Positions 6,150 to 14,994 of a stretch of 20,726 bases of DNA are shown here, in pieces. This DNA is from a virus, in IMG/VR virus record IMGVR_UViG_3300031774_001564, positions 1 through 20,726 of that record; one strand, 5' to 3'. The notes under the pieces were generated by a model. That model was given only the letters and a program-made list of their open reading frames with translations. It was not told the origin of the DNA and did no database searches. Both the position numbers and the translations under genes were made by a program. How positions within the stretch are numbered: the first letter of the stretch is position 1; each line of letters opens with the position of its first letter.

Positions 6150-9100
6150 CTATCCATATTGTGCTGGTTCAGGAGCTAGCTCTTTAAATGCGTTTTGTCT
6201 AGCGCCTTCTGAATCCTTATATAATTCCATAAGTTTTGATTGAATGCGTTCTCGTTTAAATATAGCATTTATAAGCTGCTTTATTTTTTCGCCACTAAGA
6301 CTACCAGTTCCGTCAGCATTCCAATAGCCTCCTGCACCTGTTGTTGCTATCTTAAGTATTGCTTCATTAATATCACTCAAAGATGCTTTCCGTTCAGCTA
6401 TTACTCCGTCCATGTCTACTACTTTCTCTACGCCTTCTCTTTTTCTTGTATCTAGCATAACTAGCTCTTCATGCACTGCTCGATAAACAGATTCATAATC
6501 CATTGTATATTGTTCAGAATCATTAATCCTTTTAAATGCAAAGTTTTTAGTATCCATTAAACCTTTAGCAACAGCGCTAGCTAAGGAATATCGTTTATTT
6601 ACTTTAGTAAAATTCCTATTCATAGCTTCGTAGTATTTATTTACTGAAGATGCATCTGTAATAATAGCATCATGGATTGGTATTACAAAAGCCGGGGGCT
6701 TCATATCATACCCAGATGTGCTGCCATAACCTACATCGCTGTTTACTTCATTGATAGACTCAATCATAACCGCTGCATCTATCTGTTGTATTGGTAACAC
6801 GGGAAGTTGGTTAGCTACTTCTTGTCCAAACCTGCTGGCTTTTTCTATAACCCACTTGCCCTCCTTCATACGCAAACCTCTGCTTTGCATTGGAGCGCTA
6901 CCTGTTACTCTAGGTTTAAACACATCTAAACTAAGTACCTCAACACCTGTATCTACATCTAATGTTTGTCCTGTTCTATACATTTCAGTAGAACCCATAT
7001 AAATCATATTACCTGCTGGTCCTTGGATACCTAATGTAGTTCCTAGCATTGCAGAAAGTAATCCTGCTTTTTTAAACAATGCTTGATGTTTAAAATTTAA
7101 GGTTGATTGTACTGTTCCTGCAATAATCAAGTTTAAATCTTTAATCATCTCCTCTTCAGAGTATCTACTGCCTTGATAACCTTCAGTAGACAGTAAGTTT
7201 CCTGTTAACTCTGTATCACCTATAAATTCAGTTGCAGTTTCTTCATTGAATAAAAAATAACGACCATATGAGATTTCCATAAGCGGTTGTTTACTTAGTA
7301 ACTTAAGTATTTCTCTTTGTTGCGCTGGACTCATATTAGCAAACTTAGAATCTGATCCAACAAAAATACTATTCCAAAACATTAACTTGTCGTCCGTCAT
7401 TCCACCAGATTTAACAGCGTATTTAATCCCTTCGTTTAACTTTTGACCAAACAAACTACGGACATCACCCCACGGTAATACATTTTCTGGGTTGTCAAAT
7501 ATCATACCTACTCGATTTAAGATATCTAAGTTTCCCATTTGCATTGCTTGTATTGCAATACCGTTTTGTTTACCATCATGTTGTGTTTGCGCTTTTGCTT
7601 TAAACGATTTATTTTCTTTTAATGCTATATCATAGTTAGCTACATCAATATACGATTGATACTTGTAACCCCATTCGCCTTTCGTTTTAAACTCGCTAAG
7701 AAGCTCTGCAAGCTCTGGATCATTAACAGTAAATCCATCTAGATTTGATCGAGGGTCTAATGCTATTGCAGCTAACATTTTCTTAAGCATATTTCCTTTC
7801 TTAACCCAGTCATCATAGCGTGGACCATTAAAGGCTTGCCTGCTAGCCTCCATAATAGCTGACCATCCCATGTCTTCTGCTTCTCTTCCCCTTAAATCTC
7901 TATCAGGATCTAATAAGTTTCTTCCTGTTATGTATATAAAGTTTTTAAAAATCTGAGACTCACGATCTCTATTAGGATTAATGACAACATCAACTGCATT
8001 GCCTACAAACATACGAGCTAAGCTTTTACTGTCCTGTGTGTTTAATACAGTATTCCTGAAGAACAAACGACCCACAGTATCAGCATCAAATATTTTATTA
8101 TAAAAAGCTTTACCTGATTTTTGAATACCGTGTTGAGTTATCTTTAACAGTTTCCTAGCTTCTTGACGCATTACCATATTTGCTTGGTCAACAGCTGCTG
8201 ATTCACTCATAGTTTTTATTGCATTATCATACGCTTTGCGCCATTTCTTTTTATCTAAACCTAACGTGCCTGCAAACTCCCTAGTCGAATACTCTAGTAC
8301 TCTTCCATCGGCGCTAGTGTCTGTTGCTCCTAGTATCCTTATTGCTCTTCCATCAAAAGAAATAAGCGAATCAACCATCATTTTTGCCATTACAAAACGT
8401 TCTTGTACTACTTTATGCGGCAAAGCGCCTAATAAACTTTTAGCCCGGTCTTGTTTAGCAGTGTTTTTATCCATATAAGTTTTTCTGGATCTATCACCTA
8501 CTTTTTTAAAGCCTTTTTCTCTTCCTCGTCCGGGTAACGAAGAACCACCCATTGTTGGCGAAGATGAAGTATCTACCTCACCTAAGAAACCCATATCAAT
8601 TAATAAATTCTGATTACCTCTTGCCCAAAGTACGCCAGTATCACTGAGTGCCGGGATTAACTCTCCCGTTTCTTGAACAGGTACGTCTACATAATGCCCA
8701 TCCGCATTAATTGCTTGAGTAAATATAGCAGACAAAGCAGCTACCGCATCTGAATCAGCGGCTGCACCTGCACCCCCATAATTAACGGACACTTCATCGC
8801 TAAGCCTATTAACGTTCTCACCAATAATATCTAATACTTTTATACCTAACTGATTACGAACTATATCAGCACCAATGGGTACGTCTTCTGTAGATTCCGC
8901 AGCATCATAGTTACCGCCTAACTTTTTTCTTTGTACCTTAAGCTCATTTTCTTTATTTAATAAATCATTACCAATTAAAGCTTGCGCTAACATAACTGCA
9001 CGCCCTACCTTAGGGCTCAGCGCTCCTGTATCTGGATCATACGCAGCAGTCTCTGACAGAACTCGCCTAACTTTATCTCCTGTCTCGGTGTCCTCTGTCA

Positions 9101-9767
9101 ATATGCCTAACATCATTGGGGTCAACTGATCATTCATCAGATCCCCTCGGTTAACTAACGTTTCAATATCATTCTGAACGTCTAAAGCGTCTCTGTCTCT
9201 GTTTAGCTCAGAGGGTTTGTAATCAAACCGTTGTGCATACTGATCCGAATCAGTAATTGGTTCTAATTCTTCTTTTGCAATAACCTCTTCTGCTGTCCCA
9301 ACTAACGTTTCAGGCTCTAGCCTAATATTCTGTTGCTTTTGAGCCTCAAGTTCAGCAGCTATACCTGCTTCTTGGGCATCTAATTCATTTGTAAACTCAA
9401 ACTCAGTATCGGGGATCTCATCTCCAACTATTCCCTCTTCAACCGGAAGATCCATGTTTCCCGTTGCAGGGTTAAATCTTTTTGATGAGCCAGCTTTTAC
9501 AACTGGACCCATACGCTTATCTACTACGGGTTGCAAACTACCTGTCTCAGCAATCGCAGCATCTATTTGTCTTGAAGGGTCAGACTCAATTTGAGGCATC
9601 ATAGGTATTGCTTGCGTTTCTAACTTTGGTACTCCAGAAAAATCTCCTGGAAGCCTTGGGCCACGCGCTTGTCCAGCTTGTAGTCGCCCTATTGCATCCA
9701 TTGTATTTTGTCGTGCTTCTGCTTGTCTTTGTTTTTTACTTTTAATTGGGCCAAGATCTCTTGCCAT
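6150..9767 (-). CDS. probable virion-associated RNA polymerase (N4 vRNAP-like, single-subunit family)
   Basis: A 1205-residue protein encoded in the virion operon. Residues 540-1060 carry the motifs of single-subunit RNAPs: DTVGR (563-567, the DxxGR motif) followed by LFFRN; motif A QHDGKQNGIAIQAM with D731; motif B KQPLMEISYGRY with K826, Y834 and G835; a QQIDAA segment (994-999) where T7 has HSQDGS; and motif C IPIHDAII with D1033. The spacings (164, 95 and 207 residues) are close to those of T7 and N4 RNAPs. The first 450 residues are acidic, Gln/Asp-rich and unrecognised, and may serve packaging or ejection. I infer a polymerase carried in the particle and injected to transcribe the first genes, as in phage N4. 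AGGAG lies eight bases before the ATG. A structural protein without activity is possible, but all catalytic residues are present. Confidence 0.83.
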   Translation of the reverse strand: MARDLGPIKSKKQRQAEARQNTMDAIGRLQAGQARGPRLPGDFSGVPKLETQAIPMMPQIESDPSRQIDAAIAETGSLQPVVDKRMGPVVKAGSSKRFNPATGNMDLPVEEGIVGDEIPDTEFEFTNELDAQEAGIAAELEAQKQQNIRLEPETLVGTAEEVIAKEELEPITDSDQYAQRFDYKPSELNRDRDALDVQNDIETLVNRGDLMNDQLTPMMLGILTEDTETGDKVRRVLSETAAYDPDTGALSPKVGRAVMLAQALIGNDLLNKENELKVQRKKLGGNYDAAESTEDVPIGADIVRNQLGIKVLDIIGENVNRLSDEVSVNYGGAGAAADSDAVAALSAIFTQAINADGHYVDVPVQETGELIPALSDTGVLWARGNQNLLIDMGFLGEVDTSSSPTMGGSSLPGRGREKGFKKVGDRSRKTYMDKNTAKQDRAKSLLGALPHKVVQERFVMAKMMVDSLISFDGRAIRILGATDTSADGRVLEYSTREFAGTLGLDKKKWRKAYDNAIKTMSESAAVDQANMVMRQEARKLLKITQHGIQKSGKAFYNKIFDADTVGRLFFRNTVLNTQDSKSLARMFVGNAVDVVINPNRDRESQIFKNFIYITGRNLLDPDRDLRGREAEDMGWSAIMEASRQAFNGPRYDDWVKKGNMLKKMLAAIALDPRSNLDGFTVNDPELAELLSEFKTKGEWGYKYQSYIDVANYDIALKENKSFKAKAQTQHDGKQNGIAIQAMQMGNLDILNRVGMIFDNPENVLPWGDVRSLFGQKLNEGIKYAVKSGGMTDDKLMFWNSIFVGSDSKFANMSPAQQREILKLLSKQPLMEISYGRYFLFNEETATEFIGDTELTGNLLSTEGYQGSRYSEEEMIKDLNLIIAGTVQSTLNFKHQALFKKAGLLSAMLGTTLGIQGPAGNMIYMGSTEMYRTGQTLDVDTGVEVLSLDVFKPRVTGSAPMQSRGLRMKEGKWVIEKASRFGQEVANQLPVLPIQQIDAAVMIESINEVNSDVGYGSTSGYDMKPPAFVIPIHDAIITDASSVNKYYEAMNRNFTKVNKRYSLASAVAKGLMDTKNFAFKRINDSEQYTMDYESVYRAVHEELVMLDTRKREGVEKVVDMDGVIAERKASLSDINEAILKIATTGAGGYWNADGTGSLSGEKIKQLINAIFKRERIQSKLMELYKDSEGARQNAFKELAPEPAQYG

Positions 9768-9783
9768 TTTAAATCTCCTAGAT

Positions 9784-9808
9784 AGGCGACACCTTGAGAG
9801 TGCCGCCT
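9784..9808 (-). promoter_or_regulatory. intercistronic RNA hairpin before the virion RNAP gene
   Basis: In the 49-base gap between the 1721-aa and 1205-aa genes, the - strand transcript reads AGGCGGCAC, a 7-base loop, then GTGTCGCCT. It forms a 9-bp stem that is fully paired only in the - strand RNA, where the single odd pair is a G-U wobble. No U tract follows, so it is not a standard terminator. It sits about 17 bases upstream of the AGGAG of the RNAP-like gene. It could be an RNase processing site, an mRNA-stability element or a translation control. Confidence 0.55.
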
Positions 9809-9816
9809 GTAGTTAA

Positions 9817-12800
9817 TTAATAAGATCCCAAAAAGAAATCTTTTATTTCATTGTCAGTGGGTGGACTCATACCTTTATAAGGGTTAGTCCCGGTAAGTGC
9901 TTGCGCTGCATGGCTTCTTGGACGTGTAAATGGTCCTATGAATGGTGTTGCCTTTAGAATATTTCTAACTCCGCGTTCACCTTCCCCTTGCAGAAGATCG
10001 CCAACACCTCCTGCCACATTCTGTACATTCCTAACAGTCGGTCCTGACTCACCTAATACTGCATTCATAAGCCAATCAACGCCTTCATCTCTTTGTGGGT
10101 AAAGTGGATGTACTATATCCGCAACCCTTTCGAATTGACCCATAACGCCTGAAGCATACACTGCTCTTTGAATATAACCTGATGTGTCTAGATAAGGACT
10201 AGGCGCACCAAACTTAGCTAAGTCTTTAATATACTGAGACGCTGCACCTAAGACAAGAAGAATCATAATTAAAGCAAATGTTTCATATTTAACTTTTATG
10301 TTCCCTCGTCTTAACGCTCGATCATATAGCTTGGGAATTATATTAGCTGTAAAAGCACTTATAAAACCATTAAACTGTGTGATAAGCTGAAAGTGAGGAT
10401 CTTGAAAGAACAATGGACGATTACCATGTCCCGGCATTTGAATACGCTCATGAACATAACGTTGAATCGCGTTAGACAACTCATCAGTAATATATTCTGC
10501 AGTTTCTGTTATTTCGTCTGCATAATCTTCATTCATTGCTTGATCATTAGAAACAAATTCACCCTCTTGCATAAGGCTTTTGACTCTATTTTTTACTATC
10601 TTACGAATAGCAGCCTCACGCTGTGTAGGTGGTCTAATCACCTCTACCTCTTGATCATCTCCTTGCTTAACAGTTTCTTTTCTTAAGTGAGAGCTGACCC
10701 CATCAGTAATAGTCAACGCCGCATTCCTAGACATAGAGTCTAAGTCTTCCATTAGAATCATTATGCGGTCTACGTTAATACCTAACGAAGTAAGCTGATT
10801 ATAAGCTCCCATTTCTGCTTCAGTAAACTTATCAAAATCAAAATTATAAATTGATCTTTCTTCTGCAGCAATCTCTTGCTCATCATTAATTACTACGTTT
10901 TCCTTTGCCTTAGGCTTCTCCTTGCCTCTAATATAAAGCTTAGTCGGCGCAGTTTCTAACACCGCAAACGCTGTTTTAATCGCGTCTAAAGCAACAACTG
11001 CAACAATACGTCTTTGTAGCTGAGTAATAGTCTGAATACCTGTACCCTTAAAGAATACTTCATGTACTCTTGCAAAGGCTACATCTCGCTCACCCGTTGC
11101 TAAACGATCTGCAATGTTATTAATACTGCTGTCTAACCCTACACTATCCGCTAACTTTCGTCCACGATTAGCTTCTGAGTCTAATGCTTTAGAAAAGCTA
11201 GTAGTTACTTGTCTAACCATTTGATCAGTTGCTTGCTTAAACATTTGATCATCTTTAATATCAAAGTAAACCATTCCAAATTCAGGCAATGAAGCTGGCA
11301 TTGATAGAGGTAATCCTGCTAACACTGACCAACTTGTAGCAAAGGAATTTAAGGCTGCTGCCTTTGGATTCTCAATTCGATTGTAATTGCCATTCATTGC
11401 ATTGATCATCGATCGAATATAAAAAGCAAATTGAATTAGCTCATCCCGAGTAAGATCTCCTTCACGCTCTAAACGCCTAAACAAACGATGTAACTTCCAA
11501 CCGCCTTGCCCAAAGTATTTTGCATTTGCAGTATACCTAGCCGCATCTAATTGAACTTTATTTAATGTAGCAAATATATTCATGCTAAAGAAACTTTTTT
11601 CTTCTTTAGATAAATCTGCTTTTGCTTGTTTTCTAGTTACACCTTCTTTTCGTTTACCTTTACCCTCCAGATTTGGCTCGTTAGTCTTAGGATCAATTTT
11701 AAGCTCATAAGGATAAATCCATTTGCTAGCTGGAAGAACCTCCCTAACTACGTCCATTAACTTTCTAGCATCTTTTGAAAAAGCAAAGGGTACGCCTGTA
11801 GTATTGGGATCTACTAAAGAATATTCTACTCTCGTATTAGAACCCACTCCTACCTCGGCAGGATTAATTGTTTGTTCTCCACGCCTAGAGATGCTTTCAT
11901 ATATACGTTGTGCATCTGTTGCGGAATAGTCTAGTTTTTCTACCAACATTTTTTTAAATCCAACAGGATTCTTTCTTGCTGCTTTCCAATTAAATCCTTG
12001 GAACAACCACCACATATCAATGTCGTAAGATAATTCTTCTTCTTTATTTTCTTTTTTATATTCTTCATTTGCACGAGAGAATACATAATCATAAGAACGT
12101 TTAATCCTTTCTGCTGATAGGAAATTACGTTCTAGCTCTGCAAGCATAGCCTGACTCATTTCTTCAGGTTTAATATCACCCTCTAAAAATTGAGCTAATG
12201 TTTCAAGCTTAATTAAGCTATCTGCATCCGCATACTCAGCAACTGCTTTTTGATAAGCTGCTAACTCTCTCGAAAAGATAATTGGATCTTTTGAAAAACC
12301 TATAAGCGTTAATCGCTCGACAATTAAATCATACGCTATCTGAGTATCGGCTCGGTCAGCTTCCGTTAATGTATTTGAAAGTATTTGATTCCTTAAATCA
12401 ATAGCTTCTTGAATTACCTTATTTAAGTTTGGCTGTTTTGATTGCAACTGATAAACATTATAAGCCCAGTAGCCTCCTGAACGCCCAAACTCTATTAAAG
12501 TTCGCGAGATGTTTAAAGCATCCTTCCATCTCATTGCAGTTCTTCCAAATGCCTTTGCAATTGTTAATTCATCAAGTAATATTTTTGCTTTAGTAATAAT
12601 CTCTTGCTGAAATTCTTTTGCATTCTGTCCTGAGTGAACTACATCTCCTAGCGTTCCTCCAATTCTTGAAAGGATATCCAGTATAATGGGGTTCGCAATT
12701 GCTCTAGCCGCTTTAATTGCTGATCGTTCTGCGCCTCTGACTAAACGCCCTGTGCCAACCGCTAATGCATCAACCAAGTCGCTAACATTTTCAATGTTTC

Positions 12801-14982
12801 TAATTACATTTCGCATGCCTTTACGTTTAGATATATACTCATTAGCCAGTGAGCCTGTCTTATTAAACTCAGCGGCTGGAGTATATGATACGATTCCATC
12901 TGCTTTTAACTGTTGTAGTCTAGATAGCTCTGTTTGGCTATTAGCGCCAGCATCTACTGCTGCATCTGCCTCTTCAAAAGATAACTGTCTTCGGGTTCCG
13001 TTTCTACGACCTTCAATCTCTTGTCTTACTCTAGCTTCAAAATTTCTTGCACGTTCAACATCTGCTTTAGCCGAATTTATTGCTTTAATATACTCTGGAT
13101 CATTTTTATTATTTGGAGCTGTGTCTTCAAGTATTTCTAAAGTTTGTTCAGCTGATTCTAATGGTGTCTGTATTGTTCTATTTGGATCTTTCTTAGATGA
13201 AACTGGCTTCCCTTCTAAAGCTTCAGTAAGCTCTTTATCTGACATTGTAGCAGTGCGATCACGCTCTAGCTGTAATTTTCTAGCCGCTTCAATTCTGGCT
13301 ATGGCTTCATCTACAGTCGTAACACCTGATAAATCAAGATCAGGTAGTGTAGGGTCTTCCCCTTTTAGTGCCGCATTATCTCGATCAAGGTTTTGCTGGA
13401 TAGTAGCTACACCCTCTCCGGATTGCATTCTGCCTATCTTATATAGCTCAAATAAACTAAGCCGTTCTAAATCCCTTCTGTTCCTAGATGCTTTCTCTAG
13501 TCGATTACGCCCTTGCATATATGTATTAGCACCAGCTCCGATGCCTCCACCTAATGCACCACCAGCAAGCGCAGCATTTGTTAGCCTGTGCTTAACTTCA
13601 TCGGCCTCGTAAGTTGTATCAGAAAATCCAGCAGCTGTTCCCATTGCTAAACTTTCCTGCCCAACCTCAGTCAACGACTCTCTAGCCATGCCTGCCATTG
13701 TTGCTTTGCCCAAAGAACTTTTTGAAAAACCAGCAATGTCATCTGCTTTAAGACTGACTAGTCCTGTAAAGAATTCACGTTGTGCTTTCCCCACTTTGCT
13801 CGCGAACAACCTAGTTGCTTGCTCGTGGTCTAAACCTCGTGCCATCAATGCCTCAACAATTTTCTTTTTGCCTGCAGCACTAAACACTTGTACTGGTACA
13901 ACCAATCCCCTCAAGCCAAGTAATTCTAAGGATGCTTGCCCTACACCTGACATTGATGCAGCGACAAATTGAGAGATACCTTTCTCCCCTTCCATCTCAT
14001 TCCAAGTTTGACCTGCATATACGACAGAAGTTGGAAGCAATGCTAACGCACCTGTAGTGACTGCACCACCACCCACTAACGCTGAAGCGGGTATTGCAGC
14101 CGCTAAAGCTGCAAAAGTAGTTATCATGTATGGCGCAGACATTGCTGCATTATTCATAACCCACTGGAATCCAGTAGATAGATTCTCTACTTGATCATAA
14201 TTTAAAAGCAACTCAGGAGTGTTTGCTATTTGAGACCTTGCTCTCATTGCTCCCTGTGCGCCGAGATTTTCTAGCATCTCAACGTCAGACATCTCTCCAA
14301 TCGCTTCGAGATAACCAAAAGCACCTTCTTTAATGCTATCCCAACCTGTACCAAAAGAATATGCTGCACCCGATAGTAAACCTTTAGGCTTATTATCAAT
14401 AGTGCGGTCATGGTCCCGGAACTGAACGCCCGAATGAAAGTTAGGATCAAAGGTTGATTCATCTAGAGCTAATGATTTAAACAACAGGCCTTGCGAGTCT
14501 CGTTTAGCATCAAGCTCTTTCCGTTGCTTTGCAAATAAACTATTGCGATCCCCAAAGAGAGCGCGATACATTTCACCTTCTCTTTTAAGTGTTACATTTT
14601 TTTCTGATGAAAAACGATCTAGCTTAGCCAATCCTTCTTTGTACAAGACATCTGAAATCATCTCTCCGTTATCATTCATTAAAGGAGCTAAGCTTCGATC
14701 ATATTTATCTTCCTTGCCTGTATTAATAATATTTGTAAAGCCACCTTGATCAATGACATCGGCAACGACTTGAGTATTTAAGTCGCCGCCTAATTCACCT
14801 CGCCTAAACTCGAATGATCCGTCACTGTTCTGAATTAGCTTATCTGTTTCTAATCCGTCAAATCCTGTGACTCTTGTTCGTTCGCCTGTGCGTTTATTAA
14901 GGAGAGTATCACTATCAATGAGTACTTGGGTATCTCCATTTTGATCTTTGAACGAACGTATTCTATTTAGACTGTTATCCAT
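9817..14982 (-). CDS. giant internal virion (ejection-type) protein with N-terminal SNase-like nuclease domain
   Basis: A 1721-residue protein. Residues 17-123 match the staphylococcal nuclease fold: LIDSDTLL (D25), TRVTGFDGLE (R37, D42, E45), DKYDRSLA (R96) and ISDVLYKEGLA. These correspond to D21, R35, D40, E43 and R87 of staphylococcal nuclease, so every catalytic residue is present. Hydrophobic Ala/Gly-rich stretches at about 284-323 and 465-487, and a likely membrane helix at about 1569-1585, suggest a protein that enters or crosses membranes during DNA ejection. The middle (about 500-1550) is mostly charged and helical. A QDP..QLITQFNGF segment before the last helix is typical of very large podovirus virion proteins. 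AGGAG lies nine bases before the ATG, overlapping the stop of the lysozyme gene. The virion role is inferred from size, operon and hydrophobic profile. Confidence 0.85.
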   Translation of the reverse strand: MDNSLNRIRSFKDQNGDTQVLIDSDTLLNKRTGERTRVTGFDGLETDKLIQNSDGSFEFRRGELGGDLNTQVVADVIDQGGFTNIINTGKEDKYDRSLAPLMNDNGEMISDVLYKEGLAKLDRFSSEKNVTLKREGEMYRALFGDRNSLFAKQRKELDAKRDSQGLLFKSLALDESTFDPNFHSGVQFRDHDRTIDNKPKGLLSGAAYSFGTGWDSIKEGAFGYLEAIGEMSDVEMLENLGAQGAMRARSQIANTPELLLNYDQVENLSTGFQWVMNNAAMSAPYMITTFAALAAAIPASALVGGGAVTTGALALLPTSVVYAGQTWNEMEGEKGISQFVAASMSGVGQASLELLGLRGLVVPVQVFSAAGKKKIVEALMARGLDHEQATRLFASKVGKAQREFFTGLVSLKADDIAGFSKSSLGKATMAGMARESLTEVGQESLAMGTAAGFSDTTYEADEVKHRLTNAALAGGALGGGIGAGANTYMQGRNRLEKASRNRRDLERLSLFELYKIGRMQSGEGVATIQQNLDRDNAALKGEDPTLPDLDLSGVTTVDEAIARIEAARKLQLERDRTATMSDKELTEALEGKPVSSKKDPNRTIQTPLESAEQTLEILEDTAPNNKNDPEYIKAINSAKADVERARNFEARVRQEIEGRRNGTRRQLSFEEADAAVDAGANSQTELSRLQQLKADGIVSYTPAAEFNKTGSLANEYISKRKGMRNVIRNIENVSDLVDALAVGTGRLVRGAERSAIKAARAIANPIILDILSRIGGTLGDVVHSGQNAKEFQQEIITKAKILLDELTIAKAFGRTAMRWKDALNISRTLIEFGRSGGYWAYNVYQLQSKQPNLNKVIQEAIDLRNQILSNTLTEADRADTQIAYDLIVERLTLIGFSKDPIIFSRELAAYQKAVAEYADADSLIKLETLAQFLEGDIKPEEMSQAMLAELERNFLSAERIKRSYDYVFSRANEEYKKENKEEELSYDIDMWWLFQGFNWKAARKNPVGFKKMLVEKLDYSATDAQRIYESISRRGEQTINPAEVGVGSNTRVEYSLVDPNTTGVPFAFSKDARKLMDVVREVLPASKWIYPYELKIDPKTNEPNLEGKGKRKEGVTRKQAKADLSKEEKSFFSMNIFATLNKVQLDAARYTANAKYFGQGGWKLHRLFRRLEREGDLTRDELIQFAFYIRSMINAMNGNYNRIENPKAAALNSFATSWSVLAGLPLSMPASLPEFGMVYFDIKDDQMFKQATDQMVRQVTTSFSKALDSEANRGRKLADSVGLDSSINNIADRLATGERDVAFARVHEVFFKGTGIQTITQLQRRIVAVVALDAIKTAFAVLETAPTKLYIRGKEKPKAKENVVINDEQEIAAEERSIYNFDFDKFTEAEMGAYNQLTSLGINVDRIMILMEDLDSMSRNAALTITDGVSSHLRKETVKQGDDQEVEVIRPPTQREAAIRKIVKNRVKSLMQEGEFVSNDQAMNEDYADEITETAEYITDELSNAIQRYVHERIQMPGHGNRPLFFQDPHFQLITQFNGFISAFTANIIPKLYDRALRRGNIKVKYETFALIMILLVLGAASQYIKDLAKFGAPSPYLDTSGYIQRAVYASGVMGQFERVADIVHPLYPQRDEGVDWLMNAVLGESGPTVRNVQNVAGGVGDLLQGEGERGVRNILKATPFIGPFTRPRSHAAQALTGTNPYKGMSPPTDNEIKDFFLGSY

Positions 14983-14994
14983 TGTGGAATACTC

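Noticed and set aside
9784-9808. Intrinsic terminator between the 1721-aa and 1205-aa genes
   Set aside because: The hairpin lacks a U tract on the - strand side and the next gene has its own AGGAG immediately after, so it is reported as a regulatory hairpin instead.
12686-13612. A 308-codon open frame on the + strand
   Set aside because: It lies wholly antisense to the 1721-aa virion gene. Its composition (Ser, Ala and Leu rich, no motif) is what a mirror frame of a charged helical protein gives, and it has no neighbours on that strand.
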